Part shown: one piece after another, positions 52,936 through 61,845 of the stretch
Position numbering within the stretch: position 1 is the stretch's first letter
How the letters are laid out: the number at the start of each line of letters is the position of its first letter
Virus record (IMG/VR): IMGVR_UViG_3300027969_000039
Span: 239,058 to 303,057 of that record
Origin: a virus
Strand: one strand, 5' to 3'
DNA: 64,000 nucleotides
The notes under the pieces: model-generated
What the model saw: the letters and a program-made list of their open reading frames with translations, nothing else
The model's database searches: none
Told to the model about the DNA's origin: nothing
Translations under genes and position numbers: made by a program

Positions 52936-54320
52936 TTAAATATATCTTTCATTTCTGGAAAAGTGTCATAAAAATTAGTACCGCGATATCTATCAACCTT
53001 CTCGAGGTAGTCTTTAGTTTCTGGTAATCTCACGCTCCAATCATCGCTTTTCATAAAGCTAATCATACCGCGCAGTCTATCAATACCATAAGACGCAACT
53101 TTCCAATCTTCTTTGGTTACTTTACCTTTGTGCCATGATGGAATACCTAACTCCCAATTTTCTTCCCACCACGGTATGAATTCTTCATACTTGCGTTCGC
53201 ACTCATCTTTGAACCATTTAGGCAATATCTTCACGTTCAAAAATGCAGGCCAATAGACAAAGTGATAGTTGATGCCACCCGCACCGAATGGCCACATATT
53301 TATTTTCTTGAAGTTCTGCTCTAACTTCCATTTTACAAAGTCTGGAATGTAATAAATGTTCAATGCGTTGACTGCACATGCAACAGTTATCTCTACATTG
53401 TCGCTAGTCTGTGTATCTAGTATATGAAATACTTCTTCTGTACGACTCCATTTGCTTGGATAACGTATGTAATCGTTCATCTCATGTATACTGTCTACAC
53501 TATAGTGAAAACGAACAATCTTGAAATGTTTCCATAATTCAAATAAATCTTCACGCCATTCTACTCCGTTACTGTTATAGCGTATCTCCATATCTTTAGC
53601 ATATCCTTGACGGATGCATTCTTCTAAGATATCATAGTGTTCTTCAATGATGAGACTCTCGCCACCTGCAAAATACAATTGCTTCATGTTTGGAATCTGT
53701 TCATAGAACTGTTTCCAAAATACTGGATTATTCTTGTGCCAATTATAGCTGCTTCCGTTTGTACTTCCTTTATTATCCCATTGCCATATCTCTTTTACAT
53801 TCTTATTTTCAATGGTAGGATAGATATTTTGCCATTCTTTAATCCAACCTGAACTGTCATGCGGGCTGCACATGATGCAAGCCAACTGACATTTAGTTCC
53901 AAATCTTAAATCAATATATGCTAATTGAGGTGGTACTTCGCCGTCACTTGTTGTCTCAGCTAATAACTTATCTAAGTCAACTCTTTCTTTCCAATACTTA
54001 GTTTCCCACATGCGTTTGCTGTTATGTCCTGCTCGTTCCTCTTCATAACACTTGCGACAGCTTGGTGGTTCTTCACCGTTCAACATCTGCTTACGCACGT
54101 TCCTCATGTAAGTACTATTCCAACTAGAGACAAAATCACTCACGTTCAGATTATTAGGACGACCTTCTTCATCTTTTAATATGCCTACATTACCACCACC
54201 AATTTTGTCATTAGTGATGCCTACACTACTAGCGTTGGCAGTACAGCATACACGCATCTGCCCATCTGGACGAGTGCTGAGATGTACCCAAGGTAAAATA
54301 CAGAATGTTTTAGAAGTCAT
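52932..54320 (-). CDS. Twitch-type radical SAM protein (462 aa)
   Basis: N-terminal region: FCILPWVHLSTRPDGQMRVCCTA (Cys 7, 25, 26) and CRKC (C88, C91). The rSAM motif is CQLACIMC (C144, C148, C151), then YFAGGESLI, with Ser in place of the usual Pro of GGEP. VRFHYSVDSIHEMNDYIRYPSKW continues the family pattern. The C-terminal third is Trp-rich (PWWEENWELGIPSWHKG). GC content and codon use look somewhat higher than in neighbours. It overlaps the upstream gene by 11 bases. Confidence 0.9.
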   Translation of the reverse strand: MTSKTFCILPWVHLSTRPDGQMRVCCTANASSVGITNDKIGGGNVGILKDEEGRPNNLNVSDFVSSWNSTYMRNVRKQMLNGEEPPSCRKCYEEERAGHNSKRMWETKYWKERVDLDKLLAETTSDGEVPPQLAYIDLRFGTKCQLACIMCSPHDSSGWIKEWQNIYPTIENKNVKEIWQWDNKGSTNGSSYNWHKNNPVFWKQFYEQIPNMKQLYFAGGESLIIEEHYDILEECIRQGYAKDMEIRYNSNGVEWREDLFELWKHFKIVRFHYSVDSIHEMNDYIRYPSKWSRTEEVFHILDTQTSDNVEITVACAVNALNIYYIPDFVKWKLEQNFKKINMWPFGAGGINYHFVYWPAFLNVKILPKWFKDECERKYEEFIPWWEENWELGIPSWHKGKVTKEDWKVASYGIDRLRGMISFMKSDDWSVRLPETKDYLEKVDRYRGTNFYDTFPEMKDIFK

Positions 54321-55503
54321 TTAATTTTATCAGTTCAGGGATAGTTTCCCAAGTGTTTTCATTTCTAAGTTTATCTATTTGTTTAGTTGTTTTGATGAAT
54401 AAATTTAAGTCTTTGAAATTAGAAGGTTTTGATAATTCTGCTAAAGTTTGTTTAAATTCTGAAATTATATTTGTTGAGTATTTATTGTCATATATATTTG
54501 CAAAAGATATAAGGTTATCGGTAATTGTTTTTTTAAATTCATCTGGAAGTACGCTTACGTTGTAATATGCAGGAGCTTCGATTAAATTAATATAAAAATT
54601 ATTCTTTTTAATTATCTTTGAATCAGTTAGATATGTAATAATATTAGGCAATCTACTAACATTTAATACTCCTACTGTTATTCCAATGCCAAATTTAATA
54701 AAATCAAAATTAGATAATTGTTTTAAATTAGATTCAACACTTTTCCATACTGTTCCGTAACGAACTAATTCAGCACGATCTCCAATCTCATCAATACTTG
54801 CCCATACACTTATCTTTTCAGAATTCCACTTGCGCCAATAATCTAGTATGTCTTTTTTTCCATATGTTAACGTAGAACAGTTTGTATTGTATCGTATACG
54901 TACATCAAATTTTTTATGTTCTACTAACATATCTAATATTTGCCAATGTTCAGGCATCAATAAAGGTTCTCCGCCTGCAAAATATATTTCTTCAACATTA
55001 TCAATTTGACTTTCTAAAAAATTAAAATCAATAGGAGTGTTTAATACTTTGTTTTGTTCAGATAACCATTTTAAATTAATTGCATCTTGTGTCCATGCGC
55101 TACTAAATGCAGGTCCGCAACTACGACATTTAAAATTACATAGATTGCTAAATCTAAAATCCCAATACTTCAAATGCATCGTAGAACAAGTTCCGTCAGA
55201 ATTTGTTATATTAGGTATATTTTTTAAAACATCTAAATAAGATTCATTGCGAGAATAACGATTACTTTTTCCGGTAACATCTTCTTTATCAAAACATGAA
55301 CTACATACAGTTGGACGAATGTTATTCATCATCTCACTTCGTAATTTCTTCATATTATCACTGTTCCATATTTCATTGATAGGTTGTGTATTAAGATCAC
55401 CGGCATGGTAATGCGGTTTAATCAAACAACACGGAACTACTTTACCATTTGGTTGAAAGTTTAAATGCACCCACGGAACAACACACAATGTTTTAGAAGT
55501 CAT
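54310..55503 (-). CDS. Twitch-type radical SAM protein (397 aa)
   Basis: It starts MTSKTLCVVPWVHLNFQPNGKVVPCC (Cys 7, 25, 26), nearly the same N-terminal plan as the 52932 protein, then CSSC (C67, C70). The rSAM motif CNFKCRSC (C122, C126, C129) and IYFAGGEPLL follow; ISVWASIDEIGDRAELVRYGTVW is the family strand. Somewhat shorter than its paralogues. It overlaps the detached SPASM-like gene by 11 bases. Confidence 0.9.
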   Translation of the reverse strand: MTSKTLCVVPWVHLNFQPNGKVVPCCLIKPHYHAGDLNTQPINEIWNSDNMKKLRSEMMNNIRPTVCSSCFDKEDVTGKSNRYSRNESYLDVLKNIPNITNSDGTCSTMHLKYWDFRFSNLCNFKCRSCGPAFSSAWTQDAINLKWLSEQNKVLNTPIDFNFLESQIDNVEEIYFAGGEPLLMPEHWQILDMLVEHKKFDVRIRYNTNCSTLTYGKKDILDYWRKWNSEKISVWASIDEIGDRAELVRYGTVWKSVESNLKQLSNFDFIKFGIGITVGVLNVSRLPNIITYLTDSKIIKKNNFYINLIEAPAYYNVSVLPDEFKKTITDNLISFANIYDNKYSTNIISEFKQTLAELSKPSNFKDLNLFIKTTKQIDKLRNENTWETIPELIKLNDF

Positions 55504-55828
55504 TTTTTATTTCTTTAAATGAAATGTTTATACTATCATCTCTTACATCAGACTTATCTATGTTGTCATTTATTTTGTCACTACAAAATTTAGAACAAAC
55601 TGATTTTTCATTTTTCCAACTTTCTTCTATTTTTTTCATAGCTTGACTATTTTTCATTTCAGCTAAAGAATATTTTTTACCATCTAGCTGTTCATATAAA
55701 GGTCCTAAAAATTCTGTCACTTTATTAATATATGGTTCATTTGCTATCCAGCAACATGGAAAATAGAAGCCATGAGCAGAAATATAGTCTGATGTTAATC
55801 CTTTTTTACATCTAGGATAAATTAACAT
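55493..55828 (-). CDS. Detached SPASM-like C-terminal half of a radical SAM protein (111 aa)
   Basis: It contains PRCKKG, then ISAHGFYFPCCWIANEPY and ESWKNEKSVCSKFC. These segments align by eye with the C-terminal part of the 58398 protein (ITAEGLLMPCCWTAGRMY and ESSWKL...VCSQKC). It lacks the rSAM core, which is in the overlapping upstream gene (55812-56456) in another frame. Either a natural split enzyme or the result of one indel. The Cys would hold an auxiliary cluster. Confidence 0.75.
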   Translation of the reverse strand: MLIYPRCKKGLTSDYISAHGFYFPCCWIANEPYINKVTEFLGPLYEQLDGKKYSLAEMKNSQAMKKIEESWKNEKSVCSKFCSDKINDNIDKSDVRDDSINISFKEIKNDF

Positions 55829-56456
55829 AGCGCCTCTGTACTTCTTGCCAATCTATCGTTGGTGTTAATGGATCTTCACTTTCATATCTTACACTTTTTA
55901 CAATGCTAAATTCATGGAATCCTAATTTTCTTGCTAAGTATATACCTTCGTCAATATTGTATTGATTATACTTAAATAAAATCCATTTCCAAATTATTTT
56001 AATATTAGGATTATATTCTACTAAAGTCTTAATACCGTTTTCAATAGTTTCCCACTTGCTATTAACTCTATATAAATGATTGTTGTTTGGTAATCCATCT
56101 ATTGAAAATACAATGTTGTCACGATGGTCAAGTATGCTTGCTGTTTCTTTCCACCAATCGATACTTCTAAATGCACCATTAGTATGCATACCTATACTCA
56201 TGTGGGGATGTGCTGTTCGTATACTAGATATTAATTCGTGAAATTTAGGGTGATATATAGGATCACCGTGATTGCCACACATGACAAACTTCTTTTTTCC
56301 CTCAGCTAATTTTACGGTAGTGTCAATATCACAATCTTCTAATTTAATATTATCAATTGACAATGTTCGCGGGCAATGCGGACATGCTAACGTACACCTA
56401 CTAGTAGGTTCTATGTGTAGTACTCTGTCATCTATCCAAATATCTTCATTATTCAT
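55812..56456 (-). CDS. Radical SAM core protein, N-terminal half of a split enzyme (214 aa)
   Basis: The motif CTLACPHC (C21, C25, C28) follows VLHIEPTSR, and the SAM-binding region reads MCGNHGDPIYHP, matching MCGNLGDPI of the 58398 protein. It ends WQEVQRRYVNLS just where that homologue continues toward its SPASM part. The 17-base overlap with the next gene is the only long out-of-phase overlap in the block apart from the convergent one. Confidence 0.8.
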   Translation of the reverse strand: MNNEDIWIDDRVLHIEPTSRCTLACPHCPRTLSIDNIKLEDCDIDTTVKLAEGKKKFVMCGNHGDPIYHPKFHELISSIRTAHPHMSIGMHTNGAFRSIDWWKETASILDHRDNIVFSIDGLPNNNHLYRVNSKWETIENGIKTLVEYNPNIKIIWKWILFKYNQYNIDEGIYLARKLGFHEFSIVKSVRYESEDPLTPTIDWQEVQRRYVNLS

Positions 56457-56461
56457 GCTAT

Positions 56462-57730
56462 TTAAATAACAAATTCATCTAACCATGGAAATAAAGGTTT
56501 CCAATTTAAATTTCTTCTTCTATCTATATCATCTAGTTGAATTTTTAGTTCTTTTACTAATTCAGGGCAATAAGGTTGATTATTAATAGTATCACGATAT
56601 CCACTAAGTTTTTCTTTGAGATATTCAGATGGTGCAACTGCAATCATCCTGTCAAAATCTTCATCAAAAAACCCATTAGGAAATATATCGGCTCGCAAAT
56701 AAGTCATATAGTCAGCAAAACTAAAAGAAATTTCAATTAGCGAAAGATCATTTGTTGTTCTGATATTGTTATAATAATTAATTTTTTCAATTAATTCTGG
56801 ATATGTTTTTATAGTTAAGTTGCACATAGTAGAATGTACTACTAATTTTATTTTAGGGTATTCTGCTATTAACGTTTTAAAATTTTCTTCCCATTGAATT
56901 AAATCTAAACCATGTCTAACATATTCTTCTTGTGGTCCCCATGCATCAATGCTACAAAATATTCTAAAAGATTTTATATGATTTTTAGTAACTAAATTTT
57001 CTACTTTATCTAATATTTTTCTAAATTTAGTATTTGATACTTTTAAATTTGAAAAAATACTAAAAATTAATTCAGGGCATGGATTTGTTTCAAAAAATTC
57101 TATATTTTGTTCAAACTCAGGTTGAAAAAATGGCTCACCACCTAACAAATTATATTCTCTTATAGACAATGCATTTTTTTCCAACCAAGCCCAATATTTT
57201 TTTACTAATATGGGATAGTCTTTTTTTCTGTCAATATGTTTATCTAACTCTTTTTGTGATTTTAAATTAAATTTAATATCTTCATTTTCCCATACCGTGC
57301 TATATTCTGAATTGCAATAAAGGCAAGCCATGTTACATAAATTATTGAAATATACTTCAACAATAGTTGGCGATACTTTAATAGCTTTATTATTATTTAA
57401 CAATTCAACAGCAGGTTTTACATAGTGTTTGCTAGTAGGATGCACGTTTAAATTTACACTCATCCTATCACTAATGCCACCACTCTTTTCAATTTTTTCG
57501 CAATATTCACATCCTTTGCCGGGCCAACGGCCATCTAACATATCTTTCCTGGTACTTAATTTTAAAGGAGTATTGTGAAAATCTTCAATGTTTTCAACTG
57601 TTATTTCATCGGGGTTTACTCTATGACAACTGTTTGTTTTTTTAGCATATATATTTATTGAACTCCATGAAAATTTCCACACACAAGCCGGTTCCGGCAT
57701 TCCATATATATCTTTAAAATTATTTTTCAT
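56462..57730 (-). CDS. Twitch-type radical SAM protein, divergent (422 aa)
   Basis: ATG 57730 overlaps the PP-loop stop (ATGA) and is preferred over a start 7 codons upstream. N-terminal Cys: C16 in PACVW, C35 in NSCHR, and CEYC (C74, C77). The rSAM motif is CNMACLYC (C132, C136, C139), followed later by NLLGGEPFFQPEF and FRIFCSIDAWGPQEEYVRHG. The N-terminal Cys set lacks the CC pair of its relatives, so its auxiliary cluster may differ. AT-rich codon use. Confidence 0.87.
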   Translation of the reverse strand: MKNNFKDIYGMPEPACVWKFSWSSINIYAKKTNSCHRVNPDEITVENIEDFHNTPLKLSTRKDMLDGRWPGKGCEYCEKIEKSGGISDRMSVNLNVHPTSKHYVKPAVELLNNNKAIKVSPTIVEVYFNNLCNMACLYCNSEYSTVWENEDIKFNLKSQKELDKHIDRKKDYPILVKKYWAWLEKNALSIREYNLLGGEPFFQPEFEQNIEFFETNPCPELIFSIFSNLKVSNTKFRKILDKVENLVTKNHIKSFRIFCSIDAWGPQEEYVRHGLDLIQWEENFKTLIAEYPKIKLVVHSTMCNLTIKTYPELIEKINYYNNIRTTNDLSLIEISFSFADYMTYLRADIFPNGFFDEDFDRMIAVAPSEYLKEKLSGYRDTINNQPYCPELVKELKIQLDDIDRRRNLNWKPLFPWLDEFVI

Positions 57731-58395
57731 ATGAGTCTTCCAAATCCCCATTTTCTTTCATGGCACCACCAGCAAGTTTCACAATGTGGTGTTGACCAAT
57801 CATAAGTCTTAGCTTCGCAACTTTTAGTGATTGGAAATAATGTATCCATCAAGTTAAAATGATTATATAATTCTGCTATTCCTTTTTTATCTAAATTAGC
57901 AAAAGGTCTATAACATCTAGGTCCCGGCATAACTGATTTTATTTCTTCTGTGCGGTCTCTCCTAAAATCTCTCTCGTCTATCACAGCTTCATTAAATGAA
58001 TTGCACACTTCAGGTGGTGGATTGCAATTAATACCAGTGACATGGCAATCAATAATTTCATTTTTATACGCTCCTTCAGTCAGTATATCTTGTGCATCTT
58101 GTAATTCGGGTCCTTCCATTACAGGATCACAATGTAAATGTTCACTAAATTTGATATCAAATTCTTTCTCACAAAATTCTATTACTCTTTTACTAAAAAT
58201 AAATTGATAAGGTTTTAAAATATTGACCGCAGTTATAGGATGTATACTGATTTCTGGTCTTTCAGTTACTTTATACTTCGATAGTATATAGCAGATCATG
58301 GCGCTATCTGCGCCGCCTGAGATTTTAATTCCCACTTTATTGAATTGTGGATCTATAGTAAAATCTATATCCTGTTGAGAATTTTTGATAAACAT
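57727..58395 (-). CDS. QueC-like PP-loop ATPase, second paralogue (222 aa)
   Basis: SGGADSA at residues 26-32 is the ATP-pyrophosphatase loop. The C-terminal set C193, C205, C208, C211 (SC...HCETCWWC) followed by KWGFGRL matches the first paralogue at 44503 and resembles the QueC zinc site. VTGINCNPPPEV in the middle corresponds to AGLTANPPKDI of the paralogue. It follows a radical SAM gene after 2 bases, repeating the rSAM-PP-loop pairing. Confidence 0.77.
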   Translation of the reverse strand: MFIKNSQQDIDFTIDPQFNKVGIKISGGADSAMICYILSKYKVTERPEISIHPITAVNILKPYQFIFSKRVIEFCEKEFDIKFSEHLHCDPVMEGPELQDAQDILTEGAYKNEIIDCHVTGINCNPPPEVCNSFNEAVIDERDFRRDRTEEIKSVMPGPRCYRPFANLDKKGIAELYNHFNLMDTLFPITKSCEAKTYDWSTPHCETCWWCHERKWGFGRLI

Positions 58396-58397
58396 GA

Positions 58398-59483
58398 TTA
58401 CTTAAATTGTTCTGTGAATACATCAAACTCTGTGCCGCATTTTTGTGAACACACTTCTAATTTCCCTGCTGCTACACTAGATAATTTCCAACTTGATTCT
58501 ATTTTTGAAAATAATTTACTATTGTCAATAACATCACTCAAATCGTTGTTGATAACATCGATGCCTTTTTTACCGCCTGTATTATCAATTATGTGCCAAA
58601 TTTGTTCTATTCTGTAATCTTCATGCCACCATTTATACATTCTACCTGCTGTCCAGCAGCAAGGCATAAGCAGTCCTTCGGCAGTGATAAAAATATTACC
58701 TTCTTTAACAACCTTACAATCTATTTTACAACTGTCATAGTATTTAGTCATGCTCCCGTGTTGAGCAATTAATTCTTGTTCTTTGGATAAAACACGATTT
58801 TGAAATTCTTCTTTAGGTTTTTTAAGCAATATAGTTTCCGTGCCTTTCCGATTTTGTGCTTGATGTTCTTCTTTTCCTTGATTTCTTGCAGTGCTAAAAA
58901 ATCTAGCAGTTTTCTTTTTAGTAAATTTTTCACATCCCCACTCATTTGCTAACTTTTCGGCTTCTTCCACTTGATGTTGATTGTGTTCAAATATGATATA
59001 ATCCCATCTTGCTCTGCCACCTGCATTGATAAAACTACGCATACTGTTTTCTACTATACTCCATTTAACATTTTGGCGATATAGATGATTAGTATCTACT
59101 AACCCATCCACAGAGAATATTACAGCACCTTTGTTGTTGTATATCTTGGCTAATTCTGTCCACCAATCAGTATCTCTAGCCCCTGCGTTAGTATTCATAC
59201 TGAGCCACATGTTTGCATTATGTTCTCTAAAATATCGAAATACTTCTAGTGTATCTCTAGCAACTATTGGATCACCTAAATTACCGCACATGTACATTGT
59301 GTCTAGCTGACTAATAAATTTTGTGGAGAATATCTTTTTGCAATCATCTAAAGATAGTTCAGCATTGGTGATGTGTTTATTATCTTTGCCACCGTTCTCG
59401 TTGCGGTCACACATTGGACATGCTGCTTGACATAACTGTGTTATCTCTAAATGAACTTTCTTTATATCTTTTGATTTATACAT
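58398..59483 (-). CDS. Radical SAM protein with SPASM-like domain (361 aa)
   Basis: The motif CQAACPMC (C18, C22, C25) follows KVHLEITQL, with YMCGNLGDPI in place of GGEP, and IFSVDGLVDTNHLYRQNVKW. The C-terminus has DSCKIDCKVV, then ITAEGLLMPCCWTAGRMY and VCSQKCG, an auxiliary cluster region. It is the intact relative of the split pair at 55493/55812. Its start overlaps the methyltransferase-like gene stop by one base. Confidence 0.9.
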   Translation of the reverse strand: MYKSKDIKKVHLEITQLCQAACPMCDRNENGGKDNKHITNAELSLDDCKKIFSTKFISQLDTMYMCGNLGDPIVARDTLEVFRYFREHNANMWLSMNTNAGARDTDWWTELAKIYNNKGAVIFSVDGLVDTNHLYRQNVKWSIVENSMRSFINAGGRARWDYIIFEHNQHQVEEAEKLANEWGCEKFTKKKTARFFSTARNQGKEEHQAQNRKGTETILLKKPKEEFQNRVLSKEQELIAQHGSMTKYYDSCKIDCKVVKEGNIFITAEGLLMPCCWTAGRMYKWWHEDYRIEQIWHIIDNTGGKKGIDVINNDLSDVIDNSKLFSKIESSWKLSSVAAGKLEVCSQKCGTEFDVFTEQFK

Positions 59484-60175
59484 TATTTTATGCCGATACG
59501 CATATATCGTGTGTACTTATCAAGCGCCAATTCACCTTCATATAGCATAGTAGACATTGGAGATTGTATTCTAAATTCTTCTAAGCTATTAGAACAATTT
59601 ATATGATCTTCAATCTCAACGTAGTTATTGGTTTGAAGTATAACTATCTTATTATTAGGTATGTTATTGTACCAAACATCAAAATTATGTATATGTTCAC
59701 AGCTAGTATTGATGATGGTGTTTGCAGAATCAGTTAATTCTAATTTACTTCTATCATATCTATGAGTTTCATATTTAAAATTTTCATAAATTAGATTATG
59801 TATATCTACTGTAGCTGCTTTAAATTGCCAATTATTTTTTACTTTTTCTCTGTTTATAGTTTCTGCTACTCGTTCACACAACGGATCAATGTCAAAGCTA
59901 CGAATTTTATCTATTATGCAACTACTCTCAAATAACATTGGTGCTAATGTAGCATACCAACCAGCACATAAAAATATGATACCTAAATCTAAGTTTAATT
60001 TTTCTAATTCAGATACTAACCATCGTTTACTTTTTAGTTGTCCCCAGCTTAACGCATCAGACAAGTCAGCACCCTCATTATCAACTGCATTGCATAATTG
60101 ACTAAACAATTTGTTTTGAGTTAAAACAAACATTCTTCCAAACGTATCTTTATCATCTGTCCAATTAATTGTCAT
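59483..60175 (-). CDS. SAM-dependent methyltransferase-like protein (230 aa)
   Basis: The start chosen is ATG 60175 (a TTG one codon upstream also exists); it overlaps the glycosyltransferase end by 11 bases. LDLGIIFLCAGWYATLAPML followed by KIRSFDIDPLCERVAETIN reads like motif I and the acidic loop of class I methyltransferases, with G-W replacing G-x-G. ANTIINTSCEHIHNFDVWYNNIP would be motif IV. The catalytic role is uncertain, but the Rossmann-like order is convincing. Confidence 0.6.
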   Translation of the reverse strand: MTINWTDDKDTFGRMFVLTQNKLFSQLCNAVDNEGADLSDALSWGQLKSKRWLVSELEKLNLDLGIIFLCAGWYATLAPMLFESSCIIDKIRSFDIDPLCERVAETINREKVKNNWQFKAATVDIHNLIYENFKYETHRYDRSKLELTDSANTIINTSCEHIHNFDVWYNNIPNNKIVILQTNNYVEIEDHINCSNSLEEFRIQSPMSTMLYEGELALDKYTRYMRIGIK

Positions 60176-61751
60176 CAAATTTCTCCTTTAACCAATCAAA
60201 GTTATTAATCTTTGATAGTGCTAGTAAATGGCCTTTATTTAATGTTCCGTATGATCTGCCTTGAATTGCACCAGCAATCGCATATTTACCATATGGTCTA
60301 TCAGCACCCACTGTACACCATGTTTCCAATCTATTAAATGTTTCCTCATCGTTCTGTCTGTCAATGACTTTACTTGCTAGTTTGCAACATTCTCTAAATG
60401 CACTACGCCAAGCACTAAATGCGTCAGTATTGAAATTTGTTATGTTGCTAACTTCAAATACGGGCTTGTACTTAGTGCTGATACTGGTGGTCATGTCAGG
60501 CTTACTCAAGTCCATGTTGATTGTTAACTCTCTAGGGAATAACTTGATGCCACCAAATCCATACTCTAAGTCATTGACTGGATTCTTACTGCGCCAAACA
60601 TAAACCCAGTCCATCTTGTCTGGATGAACGATATAGTCAAAATTAAAATTCTTGTTTATTACGGCATCACCATCTACTATCCAAACCATCTTAGTGTTGG
60701 CTAACTTAGCAGCAGTAATATGTGCATTATGTATACCTTTAACACCGTCAACTCTTTTTGCTCTTGGGAATCTACGCTTAAGATTAGTCCAATTCTCCTC
60801 AGCATTAGGTTCATTGTATGTTACCATAATAATATCATATTCATACTCATTAATAGTATCAACTGAGTGTATCGTTTTGGGTTGTCTATCGGGGTTGAAT
60901 TCTAAAGTTTTAATGAATTTGCTTTGTTCACTAGTAAATGGTTCACATATTGGGATAATGCTACCTAAAGTTTTGCATTCGTTTACTGCATCTAACACTG
61001 ACATTTTTTCTACCGTAGATTTATACAAATCATTTAAATAATCAAAATCTCTTACTTGAGTAAAATCCCAATTTGTATATTGTGTTTTATAACATCCTTG
61101 TCTAGCACCTAATATAGCCCATATGCCATTATTAACCTCTATTCCAGTAGTCATCCAAATTTTTAGTCTATTTAAATTACCTATGTTTAAGTCTGCTAAT
61201 TCATCGACTTTAATTCCGTTATGCAAGCACATCTTTACCCCTTCACGGAATCCAGCACGCCATGCTTGCAACTGGCTAGTATTATTGTGTATTATAGAAT
61301 ATGACTTATCTATTGCCATATAATTTAATGCCCAACAAAAATCTACTTGAGTCATGGGATCATTTAGATCCGCTGCCTCATGTGTTTTCATATCAAGCAT
61401 TGCTTGTACAGGCCAACATTTGATTCCCCCGTTGCCGTACAATAAACCGTTGATGATATTCTTACTGGGCCAACTAAAGACTGTTTTACTGTCATCGATT
61501 GAATCATCTAACACTAGTGTCTGATGTAGATATTTGTGGTCAATAACCGCATCGCCGTCAATGACTGATACTCGTGGGGTAGTTGCTAATTTTGCAACCG
61601 CTTTGTGTGCAGCGTCACTACCTTTAACTCCATGAACCCTTTTGGCATAAGGAATTTTTGTTAACAAATCTTCCCAATTTGCTTGTGCATTTGGCTCATC
61701 ATAGCTAAGATAGACAACATCGTATTCGTAGATTTTAAATTCTTTACTCAT
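60165..61751 (-). CDS. Tandem-duplicated glycosyltransferase, GT-A-like (528 aa)
   Basis: Two homologous halves: DVVYLSYDEPNAQANWEDLL...AKRVHGVKG...SVIDGDAVID (DGD at 65-67) and DIIMVTYNEPNAEENWTNLK...AKRVDGVKG...WIVDGDAVIN (DGD at 360-362). Each DGD is the metal/nucleotide-sugar motif of GT-A enzymes, and each half carries GNGGIKCWP or GFGGIKLFP and a later AWRAGFRE or AWRSAFRE. I recognise single units of this type from T4-like marine phages. It likely transfers sugars to phage DNA, protein or host glycan. First gene of the minus-strand block. Confidence 0.8.
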   Translation of the reverse strand: MSKEFKIYEYDVVYLSYDEPNAQANWEDLLTKIPYAKRVHGVKGSDAAHKAVAKLATTPRVSVIDGDAVIDHKYLHQTLVLDDSIDDSKTVFSWPSKNIINGLLYGNGGIKCWPVQAMLDMKTHEAADLNDPMTQVDFCWALNYMAIDKSYSIIHNNTSQLQAWRAGFREGVKMCLHNGIKVDELADLNIGNLNRLKIWMTTGIEVNNGIWAILGARQGCYKTQYTNWDFTQVRDFDYLNDLYKSTVEKMSVLDAVNECKTLGSIIPICEPFTSEQSKFIKTLEFNPDRQPKTIHSVDTINEYEYDIIMVTYNEPNAEENWTNLKRRFPRAKRVDGVKGIHNAHITAAKLANTKMVWIVDGDAVINKNFNFDYIVHPDKMDWVYVWRSKNPVNDLEYGFGGIKLFPRELTINMDLSKPDMTTSISTKYKPVFEVSNITNFNTDAFSAWRSAFRECCKLASKVIDRQNDEETFNRLETWCTVGADRPYGKYAIAGAIQGRSYGTLNKGHLLALSKINNFDWLKEKFDDN

Positions 61752-61763
61752 ACGAATATTTAA

Positions 61764-61771
61764 TATAAATA
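61764..61771 (+). promoter_or_regulatory. T4-type late promoter, exact TATAAATA (plus strand)
   Basis: Exact octamer in the divergent region between the glycosyltransferase gene and the RNA genes, pointing toward the small RNA and tRNA array. Confidence 0.55.
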
Positions 61772-61810
61772 AAGGATGATGCGTAATTTGTGTTTTGGGT
61801 AAATTGAAGG

Positions 61811-61839
61811 TTGACTTCTATTCAGAACTACTATATAAT
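61811..61839 (+). promoter_or_regulatory. Sigma70-type (early) promoter
   Basis: TTGACT (61811-61816), a 17-base spacer and TATAAT (61834-61839), nearly ideal for host sigma70 RNA polymerase. Predicted start near 61846, reading into the small RNA. Confidence 0.75.
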
Positions 61840-61845
61840 ACACAC

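Noticed and set aside
54475-57660. Late-promoter-like octamers within radical SAM coding sequence on the minus strand
   Set aside because: They are inside genes in an AT-rich background and not placed before starts, so chance matches are likely.
42044-61751. Idea that the block is a standard queuosine / 7-deazaguanine DNA modification cluster
   Set aside because: QueC-like proteins are present, but no FolE, QueD, true QueE or DpdA-like gene was seen in the window.
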